64,000 nucleotides of DNA from Leptasterias polaris (GCA_037783415.1 JAZGTN010000007.1:3307501-3371500), one strand, 5' to 3'. Positions 29,470 through 41,847 are shown, counted from the first letter of the stretch. Made by a program: numbers and translations. Notes: generated by a model not told the origin, from the sequence alone.

Positions 29470-32400
29470 ATGGAAACCTCTGGCGATGTTGACGTAGACT
29501 CTTCTGTCTCGACTCCTGACCAGAGTTCGCTGGACATTGCTGCCCTCAAGAAGAACGTTGGCTCAGTGGTTGCCCCTCAGTCCCCTCATGCTGAGAATGG
29601 AACATCCTCACCCAACGCCACACCAAGAAAAGACAGTGACAGCAGCCCTGGTGCTGTGGGAGGTAAGTCGATGAAGCACTAGTGGCATTAAGCACGAACA
29701 TTTGGCGTCACACTTGTGAGGCCTGTGAATAATGCCAGATACCGACGTTTAGAATTTACCTGTTCCTGCCAGAGATGTACCTTGAACTTGCATGCCGTAC
29801 TTTTAAATCATTTACAACATGTGTTGCATGCACTTATTTTCTGGCAACTTCAATGACCAATTGAGCACACATTTTCACAGGTTTGTTATTTTATGCGTAT
29901 TGGGATGCACCAAGTGAGGATACTGGTCGTTGACAATAGACCTTATGCATATGACGTCATTTGAGTAGGGCGCCCTCGCCTAGAGGTCAAAAGGAAGATG
30001 TTCATTGGTCAGTCCTGTGCGCCGCGCGTACAAATCAGCGCGTTTCCATTGTTTCATCATCAGTTTACCTCTAAGATGGCGGCTTGGTGACGTCAATGCA
30101 TAAGGTCTATTACCAAAAGTATACCCTGCTTTTAAAGGGAAGGTGTACTTTTGAAAATCACTCTTAAAATTAATAGCAAAAAAAACATACAAGTTAGAAA
30201 CCTACAGCAGCTTTCGATAGTATAAAGCCTTTTGAGAAACATTTCACTTTGTAGAAAGAAATGTGGTTATGTAAAAAAGTATCGGTTTGTATGACCCAAA
30301 ATTGAATCTGAGAAACGTTCTGTCAGAAACATTTCTCAAAATTGTGTATTCCTATTGGTGATTATTCTTCCTGTGTGGACATATTCGCTCCAGATTTTCG
30401 GCGATATCTTAAAAACATGACCACCTTTCGAAGTGAAGTATATACATTTAGATAGGATTAGAACAATCGAACGGTTCCCAAAACCTAAGGTATACTTTGC
30501 TTTATTGAGAAATAATGTAACCAGCCAAACTCGGGACATCATATGTAACTTTCATTTTTATCACAGCTGAAGCCAGCCCCAGAAGTCTTCCATCTGAACA
30601 AGCCTACCACGTCAAGTGGATAAAATGGCGGGGCACCAGCATGCCGATCATCACACAAAACGAGAACGGTCCCTGCCCGCTCATCGCCATTATGAATGTG
30701 CTCTTACTGCGGGGAACCGTGCATATACCACAGATGGTCGAGATGGTGTCCGCCAGCCAGCTAGTCGGTTACCTTGGAGACTGCCTTCTGAACAGATCAC
30801 TAGAGGTACGTAAACAACATAAGCCGCACTCAGATCGACAGTCGGGATCAAGCAGAAAATTAAGGCTCGGGTCACTCAAAATGAGAAATTGTGTGATTTT
30901 CATGGGTCAAGAGTCTCCCCGACAAAACCATGATCATGTCACCAATGATCGAAGACCGTTTGCTAAAGCGCAATCGGTGTTAGTAGCCAAACTGGTGTTG
31001 GTGCGAAAGCTTACGCGGGCGCTAATAACACCTACGCAATTATTACATACGGTACTCTATTTAAAATCTATTGATGGGTTCCTGTCTGTCGGGAACACGC
31101 CGCAGAAGTAGAAATTTTTCTACTCTTGTGACTGTTGACTTCTTCTGACTGCGACTGATGCCGATCATCTTAAAATCATCGTAGTTATACTCGAGTCGTA
31201 AACAATCGGCGACTGAAATGTTTTTGACGGTCTTAGCTCAGGCGCAGAATCATCCTGAAAAAACATCTACCGACTGTTTTTTTTCATTGCAAAGTTGATC
31301 CTAGGGTGACTTTAGATCTATGAGTTCGACTTGGACTTGAAGTGAAAAAACGTTGGAAAATTGTTTCAGTTGATTTCAAGCAACTATACATGTAATACAA
31401 AGTGTTATTTTCACTCACTGTCAATCTGCAGTTGTATAGACCGTGTAAAGTCAACTTTGTTGGGAAACTTGGTTTCCTATGTAAACACTCGACCAGTTCA
31501 TCTTGGGATTAGAAATCCTTTTCCTGTTACCAGTGTGGGATTATTTTAAGACAAAAAGCACCCTTTTTTTCTTCACCGTTGGAAAGACATTATGCAAAAA
31601 GCGATTATGTGCTGCAGCTCCGAAGTCTGCCCCTTATGTCAGTTTCAATCCATTTCCCTTGATCCATTAACAAGTCTCTTCTTAAAAACAGAAACGAACA
31701 AAACCGTCTATTACCCTTTTAAGTCTCTTCCCACGTGGGGCACTGCCTCACGTGGGAGAAGATGTTTGTCCTTCATGGACTTGCTGAGACGGGACACCGG
31801 CTTGACCAGCGCTGAAGAGCTGCGTACTTGCATGCTGGACCGGGTCATTTGGACCAAGATCACTGGACAGGCTCGATATGCTGTATGGCCTAGACTTGAT
31901 TGATTGATTGAATTATCTTTTTGTTACCCAGAATGCATCTGAAGGAGTCCAGCGAAACCACGAGCAGAACATCCATGATGCGATGGAGATCATCACCAAA
32001 CTGTTTAGGGGTCTAGACGTTAATGTCAAATTTACTGGGTAAGCTTTTAGCGTGTTTAACACGTTGACTGCCGGTCATAAATTCGTAGGGGAATCCCATT
32101 TGCCAAGCATCTAAGTGTGGTGCGCATGCGCGCACACCAAATAGTTTTTTTTTTTTTGTGTCTACATGTTATAGCATACAAATTCTGATGATGTGTCCTC
32201 ACCACTGCCAGAAGCGTATTCATTGCGTTCTCAGCGATGCCAGTGTATTCAATTCACTATACAAAAGCCTTTCATTCTCTACGAGTATACTCGTAGTGGC
32301 AGAATCCGTTACACCTGTTACTACGAATATACTCGTAGGCGGCAGTCAACGAGTTAATAGTTAACCTCAAAGAAATACATAGACTTGATCAAGGCTGTCT

Positions 32401-35400
32401 TGCACTAAGGCCAAATAATAATAAAAACATGTTTAGCGTCACCGCCCGCTTTCTTTTAGGAGGCGGCCTCCTTTTTTTATCTTTTCTTTTTTTTTCTGAA
32501 AAGAATTATAAATTTTAACGATCTCTGAAAAAAAATTAAAAAGTAAAAATCAGATCGTATTTTTAGACTAAAGCACACCAAAAAAACACACGGAAAAAAC
32601 TGGCAACGATCTTGAAAAATAGCCAGGCCGGTTGTCTTAAAAAATAAGTCGGGTGGCTATTTAAAAAAAAAAAAAAAAAAAAAAAATCCTCCTTCCTTTT
32701 TTCATAAAGGCAGGACAATAAACATGTTTTTATAATTATTTTGCCTTATATCCCTTTATCCTTGGTAGTTATCCACGCACAGAGTCCATGAAACCAAAAG
32801 GACGGTTCACAGTTGATTGATTGATTGATTGAATCTATTTGAATAAAATACAGCAAGAACGGGGCAAAAATACATACACAACATCAGGAGGTTAAACAAA
32901 GAAATAAAATAAACCAAAATGGACCACAAGAAAGAAAAACTGCACAAAATTATCCGAGGATAGCCCCCAAAAAGCCAATAACTTGAACTTATTTCCATTG
33001 GGGTCCTTACAGAAAAAACAGCAAAAATAAACACCAACTAGAAATAGAAATACAAAAAAACAGACAGACCTAGCCAAGAGCAAAAAGATGAATCATGGAA
33101 AACAAGATGTCGCCGTGTTGCAAATTCAAATTTCATTTCGGACTTAACTGCTAGCTGATTGAGCGATTTTAATTTCATTTTCGTAGGGTCAAAGAATTTG
33201 AATACACCCAGGAATGTGTGGTCTTTGACCTCTTGAATATAGTCCTGTGCCACGGCTGGCTGTACGACCCACAGAATTCAGAAATCGTCTCGGCCGTCGG
33301 AACGTGTAGTTACAATCAAGTCGTAGAAAATATAATCTCTAGTAAGACGTCGAAGAACGACAGCACGCAGCATCAAGGTTTGTTTTTAACTCTTCTACTT
33401 TCCAATAAATTTTCTAAGTTCAACTCCAAATTATTTAAAATTTACCTAGTTAGTTTCCCTTGTGGTTTATTACTTTTGAGGTACATTGTTACTCAATTGC
33501 CAGACTTGTCCGGTTGTGAGTTTACTGGCCCGGGGCTTAAAACACTGGCCTTGGGGTTTGCGGACCAGTGTAAAATTCAAGCCCTGCTAACTCCTCATGC
33601 TCCAATTTCATGGCTCTGCTTACCGCCGAATTCTGAGCTTGCGATCACCATTCTCTGCTTACTGAGCAAGCGCCAATCTAGCTGTGTAAGCGTAGAGTGC
33701 CTAGTAACGTGGACTACGCACGCGCACAAGCAAAAATTCCCTGCTGACCTTTGAAATAAGCTTGACGTAAGCGGGGAATTCCCTGCTTCCGTAAGCGCCG
33801 ATTCTTTGCTTACGGTAAGCAGAGCCATGAAATTGGACCCTGATTGTTGACCCATTGATAGGTCTGGTAGCTGAGCAGTTCTTGCAGAGTACAGCAGCCC
33901 AGCTGACCTACTATGGTCTGTGTGAGCTCAACGACGCCACAGAGGAAGGGGATATGTGTGTATTCTTCAGAAATAACCACTTCAGCACGCTAATAAAACA
34001 CAAGGTAAAAATGTGAAGCCTTAACCCTTTAGAGACCATTCATTTCCGTATAATCATCACAAAACGCCCAGACATTGCTAATGTTGTTAGTTTCTTGATT
34101 GAAATTTTGTCAGTAAAAATCTCAACATAAATAAAATGGAAAATTTAGTTTCTTGTTTTAGAAGTTGGGATACTATGTCCACATACTACATGTACATCGG
34201 AAAATTTCTTACGTGGCCATGACCTTTACTTTGACCTCTTTATGTGAATAGAGGTAGGTTAAACTTTGCGGCCGCTGTGGGCGTTTTGGTACAAGCCGCT
34301 TGCGGCCGCTATGGTCTCTAAAGGGTTAAAGAGCATTCGTAATCGCCATTATGTGGCTAAGTACATGTACACCAGACTCAAGCTCTGGTGTTTCTGATCA
34401 GCAGAGTGTGGGTTCGAGTGCCGGTCTTGACACTTGTGTCCTTCAGCAGGAAACTTTACCATAATTGCTTTGTCCTTCGGATGGGACGTTAAGCCGTGGG
34501 TCCTGTGTACTAGGATTGGTAATGGTAATGGTAGTGCACGCAAAAAGGACTCGGGGAACACTTATCATGGAAGAGTAGGGGTTAACTCAATGCTTCTGGT
34601 TCAAATAGCAAGCTCAGGCTTACGAGCTACAGTGATTAAGCTCACTGACGAGTTGATATCCTTGGTTTCATAACCAGAAATAAATTTAAAAAATCTTCAT
34701 CCTTTGTTGGATGAAGCCCTCCTCCCCCAAGTTCCATTTTCTTTCTCCTTCTTGCTGTTCTGGCCCATCGTGTATGTTTGGATTTCATCTCTCCATCTTC
34801 ACTTCTGTCTTCCTCTAATTCTTTTTCCATTTCTAAGTTGCCATTGGGTTAGTCTCTTGGTCCAGCCCATCTCAATGTAATTTCCTTGATCTTTTTAATG
34901 ATGTCTTTAAAAACTTAGGCCAAAGTGTTGAATGCATAAACTTTTTTCTCGTCTCTTCCAGGATGAGTTGTTTGTCTTAGTCACCGATCAGGGTTTTCTG
35001 ACGGAGAGCAGCATCGTCTGGGAGACGCTCAGCAGCGTAGAGGGGGACAGTCACTTTGTTGACGGAGAGTTCAACTCGCGGCCGCCCACCAGGCAAATCA
35101 CGCCGGTATCAAACATGTCACCTGACCAACAGCTGGACACAGAGTAAGTAATCTTAATCGTGTAAGATTTTCCTACTAAGGACTAAAAGTTATGCCTGAT
35201 GTGGGTCAGCCCTTGTACTCAAGAAAATTGTCCTACCTTTTTCTAAGGACCAAATATCATGCCTGTTTATGCAAGGGGGTGGGATCAGAAGAGCTGAATT
35301 CTTAAGAATTGGTTTTTGTCTTCTCCAGTTTCCTCATAGCTCTGTCACTTCAAGAGGACCAGCAGCAAGAGGCAACGTCACAGGAAGCCAAACTGGGCGA

Positions 35401-37343
35401 GCTACAGGAGCAAGACGCAGCCGGAAGAGCCATGGCAGCATTGTCTGAGTAAGTTCTTGATAAAATTGATTCAAATCAACATCTGTCCGGAACCTTGGAG
35501 TCATGTTTGATAACAAGAATGAATTACAAAATCCTTCTGTTGACTCGGAAATCACTTCATAGTCTAGCCCCAGTGTATATAAGAGACATGTTGTGTACAT
35601 ACCATCCTCGGCCAATCTGAGATCATCAAACAAACTTCTGTTGAACGTTCCTAGATCTCGTTCATCATCAGGTGGTAGAAGCTTTGTTTCATGTACACCA
35701 AAGCAATGGAACGATCTTCCCTATCAACTTCGTACACTTGACTTCTTACAGATCTTCAAAAACCAGCTTAAGACTCATCTCTTAACACTTCCCCTTGTGG
35801 CTTTCCCCTATAACCAATTCCACCCCACCCCTCTTTTACACATGACGCCTCATATGCTTTTTAAAGCTTTCTTTTCCATACATGATTCTCTATCAACAGG
35901 GGGAGAATATTCATAAATGACAAACCTTAAGCTTTTTGAGCACTTTGCGTGCATTCCGGTCCTACTATTTTCTTAGCGAGTCCTTTTCTTAAAGTTGTCT
36001 ATATGATGCACATATCGAATACCATCAATATGTGGAGGCTCATCTCATGGTTTTCTTGCACACGGCTACATGTATGATGTCACTCTTCCCTCTACACACA
36101 CGTTGTCATCTCCACATGAAATTCTGTGAACTTTTTGGTCTTACATTTTTCTTCACTTTACTTAGCGCCTCAGAGTAGGCAACTAGAATAGGGGGGGAGC
36201 CACCATGCCTCATATTGAGCAACAAACAAAGTGTGAAGGTCTGTAGAACATAATTCCCCAAATTTGTTTTTGTTTAACTGCTTATTTGCTTCAGTCACGA
36301 ATTGGCTTTGCAACTTCAGGAGCAAGAAGATATGAGATTAGCGCAGAATCTGGCGCAAGAAGACCAACAGGGTAGACAAGCCCCACCTCAAGGGGATCAA
36401 GCTGCTGCCGCCCAACAGCCTCCCGAACAATTGCCTAGTAGTCATAAGGTAATAAATCTATACATTCATGTCTTATTTTACATATTAGTGGCGCGAGCGG
36501 TCAAGTGCACTGGACCCAATTTCATAGAGCTGCTTAACGGCCGATTTTGTGCTTACTGCGCGTGTTTCCAGTTTCCACTTCATAGCACTGCTAGTCATAA
36601 ACACACAAAAAGGCATGCTAACCTTCTGGTGCTTACTGTATAAAAATGAATGACGTGGCGTGTCGTGGCCGAGCGGATAAGAGCACCGGACTCAAGCTCT
36701 GATGTTTCTGTTCAGCAGAGTGTGGGTTCGAGTCCCGGTCGTGACACTTGTGTCCTTAAGCAAGACACTTAACCATTATTGCTTCGTCCTTCGGATGGGA
36801 CGTAAGGCCGTTGGTCCCGTGTGGTGTGTAATGCACGTAAAAGAACCCAGTGCACTTTATCGAAAAGAGAAGGGGTTCGCCCCGGTGTTCCTGGTTTGAT
36901 TGGCTGCATATTGCGCCATAGCACCTTGTAAACCATTACATGGTGCTATGTAAAGGAGTAGGTCTCAAATTTTAAAAAGTAGCTCCACATACCTTGCAGG
37001 AAAATAGTACTGACTGTTGAAGCGCCTTGAGTGACGGATATGAGCGCTATATAAGAAGCCACTATTATTATTATTACCATACATGTAATTGCCTTGACCT
37101 TCGGACGAGACATTAAGCCATAGGTCCTGTGTACTAGGATTGGCAGTGCACATGAAAAAAACAAACCCCGGTGTTTCTGGTTCACATAGCAAGCACCCTT
37201 ATTCACAGGTTTCCTCAGGCTTGTGAGCTACAGTGATTAAGTTCACTTATGAGGCATCGTTGGTTTGATTACCAGCAACAAATAATGATTATAACAATAA
37301 TTTCTTTTGATCTTGTCAGGACAAATCCTGCACAGTATTGTGA
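29470..37343 (+). CDS. MINDY: MINDY1/2-type K48-linkage deubiquitinase (450 aa, nine exons)
   Basis: MINDY (FAM63) enzymes trim K48-linked polyubiquitin from the distal end. Exons: 29470-29662, 30567-30805, 31932-32038, 33187-33377, 33862-34004, 34962-35143, 35329-35448, 36295-36448, 37320-37343; all introns are GT-AG and the joined frame stays open to TGA. The predicted catalytic residues are Gln95 and Cys101 (ITQNENGPCPL) and His283 (FRNNHFSTL). Their spacings (6 and 182) equal those of human MINDY1 Gln131/Cys137/His319 as recalled. Other landmarks are GLDVNVKFTG, CHGWLYDPQ and AAQLTYYGLCEL. C-terminal helices DFLIALSLQ and HELALQLQEQE match ubiquitin-interacting (MIU) motifs. The protein ends in CTVL, a CaaX prenylation box encoded by the 24-nt last exon. 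The first 65 residues are Ser/Pro/Asp-rich. An in-frame ATG at 29395 could add 25 residues. MINDY1 versus MINDY2 is not resolvable, and an invertebrate may have a single pro-orthologue. Confidence 0.95.
29937..30109. mobile_element. Family H MITE-like element in MINDY intron 1
   Basis: TAGACCTTATGCATATGACG at the left and CGTCAATGCATAAGGTCTA at the right are inverted repeats with TA at each edge. Relatives: 46361-46532 and 51755-51927. Confidence 0.8.
30115..30495 (-). mobile_element. Family E element in MINDY intron 1
   Basis: Contains the family's CTACAGCAGCTTTCGATAGT, GAGAAACGTTCTGTCAGAAA and CGATATCTTAAAAACATGAC blocks in reverse order relative to 11850-12215. It ends close to the exon 2 acceptor (30566). 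Confidence 0.6.
31590..31903 (+). pseudogene. LINE-type C-terminal remnant in MINDY intron 2
   Basis: One frame encodes CSSEVCPLCQF, and near the end GRRCLSFMDLLRRDTGLTSA and LDRVIWTKI before a stop. This is like the final segment of invertebrate LINE proteins (LT-ID-LKKDTG ... DRD-W). The fragment is truncated at its 5' side. Confidence 0.55.
32056..32357. mobile_element. TTAA-flanked inverted-repeat element in MINDY intron 3 (302 bp)
   Basis: Starts TTAACACGTTGACTGCCGG and ends GGCAGTCAACGAGTTAA with TTAA at both edges. The subterminal ATACTCGTAG motif is repeated. No protein. Confidence 0.8.
32427..32735. mobile_element. A/T-homopolymer inverted-repeat element in MINDY intron 3
   Basis: AAACATGTTTAGCGTC at the left and GACAATAAACATGTTT at the right are inverted repeats around GGAGGCGGCCTCC and long T and A runs. 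Related to 2745-2870. Confidence 0.55.
33590..33845. mobile_element. Family C foldback element in MINDY intron 4
   Basis: Left CAATTTCATGGCTCTGCTTA and right TAAGCAGAGCCATGAAATTG are inverted repeats. The interior alternates GCTTAC/GTAAGC motifs. Copies: 44085-44330, 55545-55812, fragments at 36510-36600, 37515-37640, 40100-40450 and 54728-54950. Confidence 0.75.
34021..34329. mobile_element. TTAA-flanked inverted-repeat element in MINDY intron 5 (309 bp)
   Basis: Starts TTAACCCTTTAGAGACCAT and ends ATGGTCTCTAAAGGGTTAA, a perfect 19-bp inverted repeat including TTAA. The end sequence resembles that of 10615-11203. No transposase. Confidence 0.85.
34352..34690 (+). mobile_element. SINE family A copy in MINDY intron 5
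   Basis: Head CCAGACTCAAGCTCTGGTG, B-box GGTTCGAGTGCCGGTCTTG, CACTTGTGTCCTTCAGC and a body with TTCGGATGGGACGTTAAGCC. It lacks the usual GCGC/ATT 3' end. Confidence 0.7.
35470..36175 (+). pseudogene. L2/CR1-like LINE 3' fragment in MINDY intron 7
   Basis: Broken plus-strand frames encode NLGVMFDN, then SLAPVYIRDML, NLRSSNKLLLNVPRS, and TPKQWNDLPYQLRTL followed by LKTHL. These are the thumb/C-terminal blocks of a CR1/L2-type reverse transcriptase. The 3' UTR ends near ACTTAGCGCC (about 36160-36170). Frames shift at least once. Confidence 0.75.
36660..37075 (+). mobile_element. SINE family A, full copy in MINDY intron 8
   Basis: Complete: head GTCGTGGCCGAGCGGATAAG, B-box GGTTCGAGTCCCGGTCGTG, CACTTGTGTCCTTAAGC, body, then AGCGCCTTGAGTGACGG, GAGCGCTATATAAGAAGCC and an ATT tail. 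A second partial body follows to about 37290, up to the last MINDY exon. Confidence 0.85.
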
Positions 37344-39114
37344 GGACGGTGTGTGTGTGTGTTTAGCCCATCTCTGCCTTTATAATTACCATCAAGACCT
37401 CCCAGACAGCATCATCACAAGAGATGGAAAAGACACCAGAATAACGGAGAAGAAAGAAAAAAATTCCACCCATGCCAGAAGTAGTCTTCAACCACTCAAA
37501 GCAACCCACCTGGGTCCCACTTCATGGGCTCTGCTTACCGCCGAATTCTACGCTTGTGATCACCATTCTTCACTTACGGGGCAAGAGCCGAATTGCTACT
37601 CTAGCTGGGTAAGCGAAGAATGCCTAGTAACATAGACGCCATTGTGCAATTTTATGCAGGTGAGCATTCAACGCCGGTTTGTTGGCAAGAACTGAATTTC
37701 TGCGCTAGCTGTGTAAGCGAAGAATGCCTAGCAACATAGACGCCATTTTGAAAATTTGTGCTGGTGAACATTTAGCGCTGGTTTGTGGTCGGAAGTTTAC
37801 GACGATGGATACAAACTTTTTTCTGGAGTGATGATGTAATTTTTGGGGGTCAATCGGGGGTCGGGTTTTCCCACTTCAGCCAGAAGTCAATATTTCCAAC
37901 ATAGGTTTTTTAACCAAAGGATTACCCAAAGAGCTTTGAGGAAAACATTATTCCATTTATTACGTGAAAAAGTTTATAAAAAACGTACATGTAAAACAAT
38001 CCTTCGTATTGTCGATGTTCTCCAAAACTTAGATGTATTATTTAATTGTGATCAATTCCTGTGGAGTTTTGTTTATGTCATCTTGCTCATGCAAGATTTG
38101 AATATGACCCCTGACCCCTGACCCCAAGCACTTGTACATCTTAGTACGCTTTACAAAATTGATGTTGAACCATCTCATACAAGGAGTGCAAACAAAAAAC
38201 AGTATTGCATACAGTTTATGGCAAAAGCAGTGGTTGCCGCATGTTATTAATAACTTTCAATTACTTTTTTGTTAATCAACACATAGCAAATTATATATAT
38301 ATATATGTAAATTTGAGGCAGTTCATAATGAATATTCAAAATGCATGATGAATAAATTATACTATTACCATAATACATAGCCTGGGTTTATCGTAGTTGT
38401 TCAACATTCATTCACTTAAATATATTCATGAACATTTTTACGAGCAAAACAGGCTATGCACTCTTTGCACACTACAGAATGTAATGTGAGCAAAACCTAT
38501 ACAGACAACATCAGTTGCATTTTTTTTCCCTTTAAATATCATCAATAAAAATCCTCTTTCACGTTCAATCTTCTTATAGGAGTTTTTTGATCAAACAAAA
38601 TTTGACGTCATTAACAATCGTCTTTTGTACAGTCACCTCAGTGTATCACAAAAATTGTGTTTTAGTTGGTCTTGAAATATCTTGTATAAAACGTGAGTTC
38701 TTATTTTGTTCTTTTATTTTTGAAATAATTTCATTGCTAAAGTTTAAATATTTGTTTTGTGTGAGATTTTGTTATACCCTGTCAAGAAGCCAGTCTGTTT
38801 ATTTTTTGTATTATTTTTGACAAATCATGTTCATATACTTTGATCACAAGGGGCGCGCTTTCGCAACCTCAACCAGAAATGTTTGTTTTAACCGCGATGA
38901 TGCAGCTGCTTCCAACAAACCATCACCAAGTTGTTGGCTCTGATTAAAAAACTGATGCAAAATGTCAATGGAATTCTTTTTAAAATTAAGAGCCTTCAAG
39001 CATACCAATTCAATAATGCTGACAAAATTATAAAGACTAAGTTCCACTACTTGAAAATAAAACAGAGGCAGTAAGTAAAATTTTAGAACATTGATATTTT
39101 CAAGAGATGAACCT

Positions 39115-39310
39115 ACTGGGTTTGCCCTTCACTTTTTTAGTGACTGGTCAGTTCACTGGTTCGTCAGCTTTTTAACTAGTCCATAATCCATACAAAATAG
39201 GGATGCTTTTCAACACCAAACTAGCCAGCAGGACCACTTGGAAAGAAGTGTGACTGGTACTCAGGTGTTTTAACTGGTATTTGGCTAGCGGACCACTGTT
39301 AAGGAAGAAC
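39115..39310. repeat. Family J repeat
   Basis: Carries GTGACTGGTCAGTTCACTGG, ACTAGCCAGCAGGACCACTT and GCTAGCGGACCACTGTTAAG. Confidence 0.55.
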
Positions 39311-40099
39311 GCTGACCTACTGCACAAACTGTTTCTGGTTTGCGAATTTTTTGTCAGAAACTAATTTCTGGTCAGGGTCGCCAAAGCATGCCCCTGGTTT
39401 CATGGACAAATCTTTTGTCATTTTCAATAGGTAATATTTGCATCAATTAAGTTGTAAAAACAATAATTTGATTTGACTATTTATTTATCTGTTGTGGGAT
39501 GTTGGTTGTTCATAAGGCCATGGAAAACAAAAGTGATCAACGTCCACTTCTCAAATCCTTGTCCATTGGGTGTAATGACCTCTTGCCTTTTTGCAGCTAG
39601 CATGCCTTGCTCGATCATAACCCTTAACATTTTAAAACATACAAATAAATTGCACTTTTAAATTAGGCCTATGGATCCACTTTACACGTATGCTCCAGCA
39701 TGATAGCCAGCCAAAAAATGGCATCAAGACATGTAGAGTAACTGGGGCCCCCTCTCGATCTTTAGCTACATGTACATGTACATGCAGTTTAGGGTGACCA
39801 TGTACATGTAAAACATGATTTGTATAAAGTATGGTGGTGTCACTTTTACCATTTCTGAACCCATGGTTCAGGGTCTGTCGGACATTTTGAAAATGTTGGC
39901 TTTCGTTGGGGGGGGGGCTTCAAATAGGCAGATGGATCCCAAGTTAGTGCCAGAGCAAGTTCGAGTGCGCACATTTAGAGCAAATTCAATGCGCACCAAA
40001 GGTCAACTAGTTTGACTCAAACCCAGGCTCGTCAACCATTGGTTGACTACTTGTGGCCGACCATTTTGAACCAGCCTCAGGACCATGGTTTCTTCCTGG

Positions 40100-40455
40100 C
40101 CCTGGGCCAAATTTCATAGAGCTGCTAAGCACAACAACATTTTGCTTACCAGAATAAGGTTATCTGGTATCCTGCTCATTTCTGCCTAGCAGACAATAGA
40201 CACAATCAGCGACTGCAGCACGTGACCCATAGCGGGTATACAATGTAAACAAACCAAGCAAGCAACGCGCAGCGTGAATGGAAACGCATGGCTGCTTCCG
40301 AGTGCTACCGTCGTAAAGCAGCCATGCTTTTCCATACTCACTGTGCAAATTGCTTGGTTTGTTTACCCACTATGAGTCACGTGCTACAGTCGCCGATTGT
40401 GTCTATTGTTAAGCAATATTTCTGCTTAAGCAGCTGTATGAAATTGAGCCCAGGT
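40100..40455. mobile_element. Family C element with a nested foldback MITE (about 40190-40411)
   Basis: The outer element has AATTTCATAGAGCTGCTAAG at the left and CTTAAGCAGCTGTATGAAAT at the right. The inner one has ACAATAGACACAATCAGCGA at the left and CGATTGTGTCTATTGTT at the right, with further pairing of CAGCACGTGAC with GTCACGTGCTA. Confidence 0.75.
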
Positions 40456-40629
40456 CCTGGTAGCCATGTTCATGCTCACCTGTGTAAAGCGCAGAAGGTA
40501 AGCAGGACAGTGACTATAGTCTAAAATGCGCACTACACTGTATAACCTTTCCCTATGGTATAACCCACGGGGACAATGGTTAAAATAAAAATAAATACAA
40601 GCACCAAGGTTTAGGTACTACAATTGAAC

Positions 40630-40712
40630 ACTAGGTAGCAGTAGACATACCCGGGAAATGTCCTTTATTTACGTACATTTCCCGAGGTAAGTCTGCTGCC
40701 ACCTAGAGTCTG
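40630..40712. repeat. Foldback hairpin
   Basis: CTAGGTAGCAGTAGACATAC with CCGGGAAATGT at the left pairs with ACATTTCCCG and GTAAGTCTGCTGCCACCTAG at the right, with a loop of about 16 nt. Confidence 0.8.
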
Positions 40713-41044
40713 CAAAAATCTCCCACTGGCTCATGTGAAGTGTGGTATAAGGGCATATGTATGTACAATGTATGTATTCTTTAGTGTTCTTTATCTGGTA
40801 GTTGTGTGTATACATCTGCTATAAGCAGCACAAAATCATAACTAAGAAATAAAAATGCCTTAAAAAGGGACATTGTCTTTAAATGTATCGGTGTTGTGTG
40901 GTGATTCTGTTCCGTCTGACTCCCTTAAGTAGCATTGGTTAGCGACTATAAACACCAGTCTAATTTGCCCATGAATCATGATGTCGCCACCTTGAACCCT
41001 GCCTCTATGGTCTTTAGCAAAGCAGAACCAGTCTATTTAAGGCA

Positions 41045-41510
41045 TGTGTCATGATGTTGCCATCTTCGTCTCCTAAAGCAGTGATAAATACTAGGTCTTC
41101 TTCCCTTTTACATCTTTTTAAGACCTCTGCCTTTAAACATAGCATTAGACACTCTGGGCCTCTCCACTGGAATGAATTACCTGTTAGTTTAAGGAATAGT
41201 CGGAGTCTATTTAGTTTTCAACGTAATCTTAAGTCATACCTTCTTCAAAATTGACTTTCTTTTTTCCCGTAATCTTTTTTTCATTTTCTTTCTTACTTGA
41301 GTGTAGGACCAAACCAATGGAATGTTGTGTGTCTTGGTCTTTGTCTGTATTAACTCTATTGTGATTGTTTCTTTGAGGTTTTTTTTGGTGTATGATATGG
41401 GCACTCCCTAACACTGGCTGTGCCCCCAATTCCTAAAACTAATACGTGTATTCATGTTGATCGAGGAATTTGGAAATAAATGTTGCTATGAATCTGAATC
41501 TCATCAACGT
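41045..41510 (+). pseudogene. CR1/L2-like LINE 3' fragment
   Basis: One frame encodes FKTSAFKHSIRHSGPLHWNE then LPVSLRNSRSLFSFQRNL and LKSYLLQN before the stop, a textbook LINE C terminus. The 3' UTR of about 240 nt ends in TGAATCTGAATCT, a short-repeat tail like that of CR1 elements. Confidence 0.8.
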
Positions 41511-41515
41511 GACTT

Positions 41516-41812
41516 TATAGACCTTTCTATCGCAACGTCACAGCCCGAGTTTTTGCCAACCGAGGTTGAAAAACTACGGGAAAGCCATAACTGCAAATCA
41601 AAAACGGATATTATATTTTGTAGCAATGTTACACAAATATTCAAAAATAGTGTTGACATTAATTCAACCAATCATGGAAGGTATTTCAGTTCATGAATCT
41701 TTACAGAATGTTGAATTTTGTCACATTTTTAAACACGATTGAATGTTTTGCTAACATTCGGCCGTCCATGCCAACTGGCGCACTTTGTTTATCAACAATG
41801 GAAAGGTCTATA
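41516..41812. mobile_element. Family I MITE-like element, copy 1
   Basis: Begins TATAGACCTTTCTATCGCAA and ends TTGATAAA-type sequence as its complement (ATCAACAATGGAAAGGTCTA). An inverted copy is at 47004-47313. Confidence 0.75.
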
Positions 41813-41847
41813 TCTACATGAAAGGTCTATACATGCCTACATCCTTA

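Noticed and set aside
33218..33754. 178-codon ORF as an independent gene
   Set aside because: Only its first part (to 33377) is coding, as MINDY exon 4; the rest is read-through into intron repeats.
39815..40015. Small ORF with GGG run
   Set aside because: No signal, homology or codon pattern; it runs through a homopolymer G tract into family M repeat.
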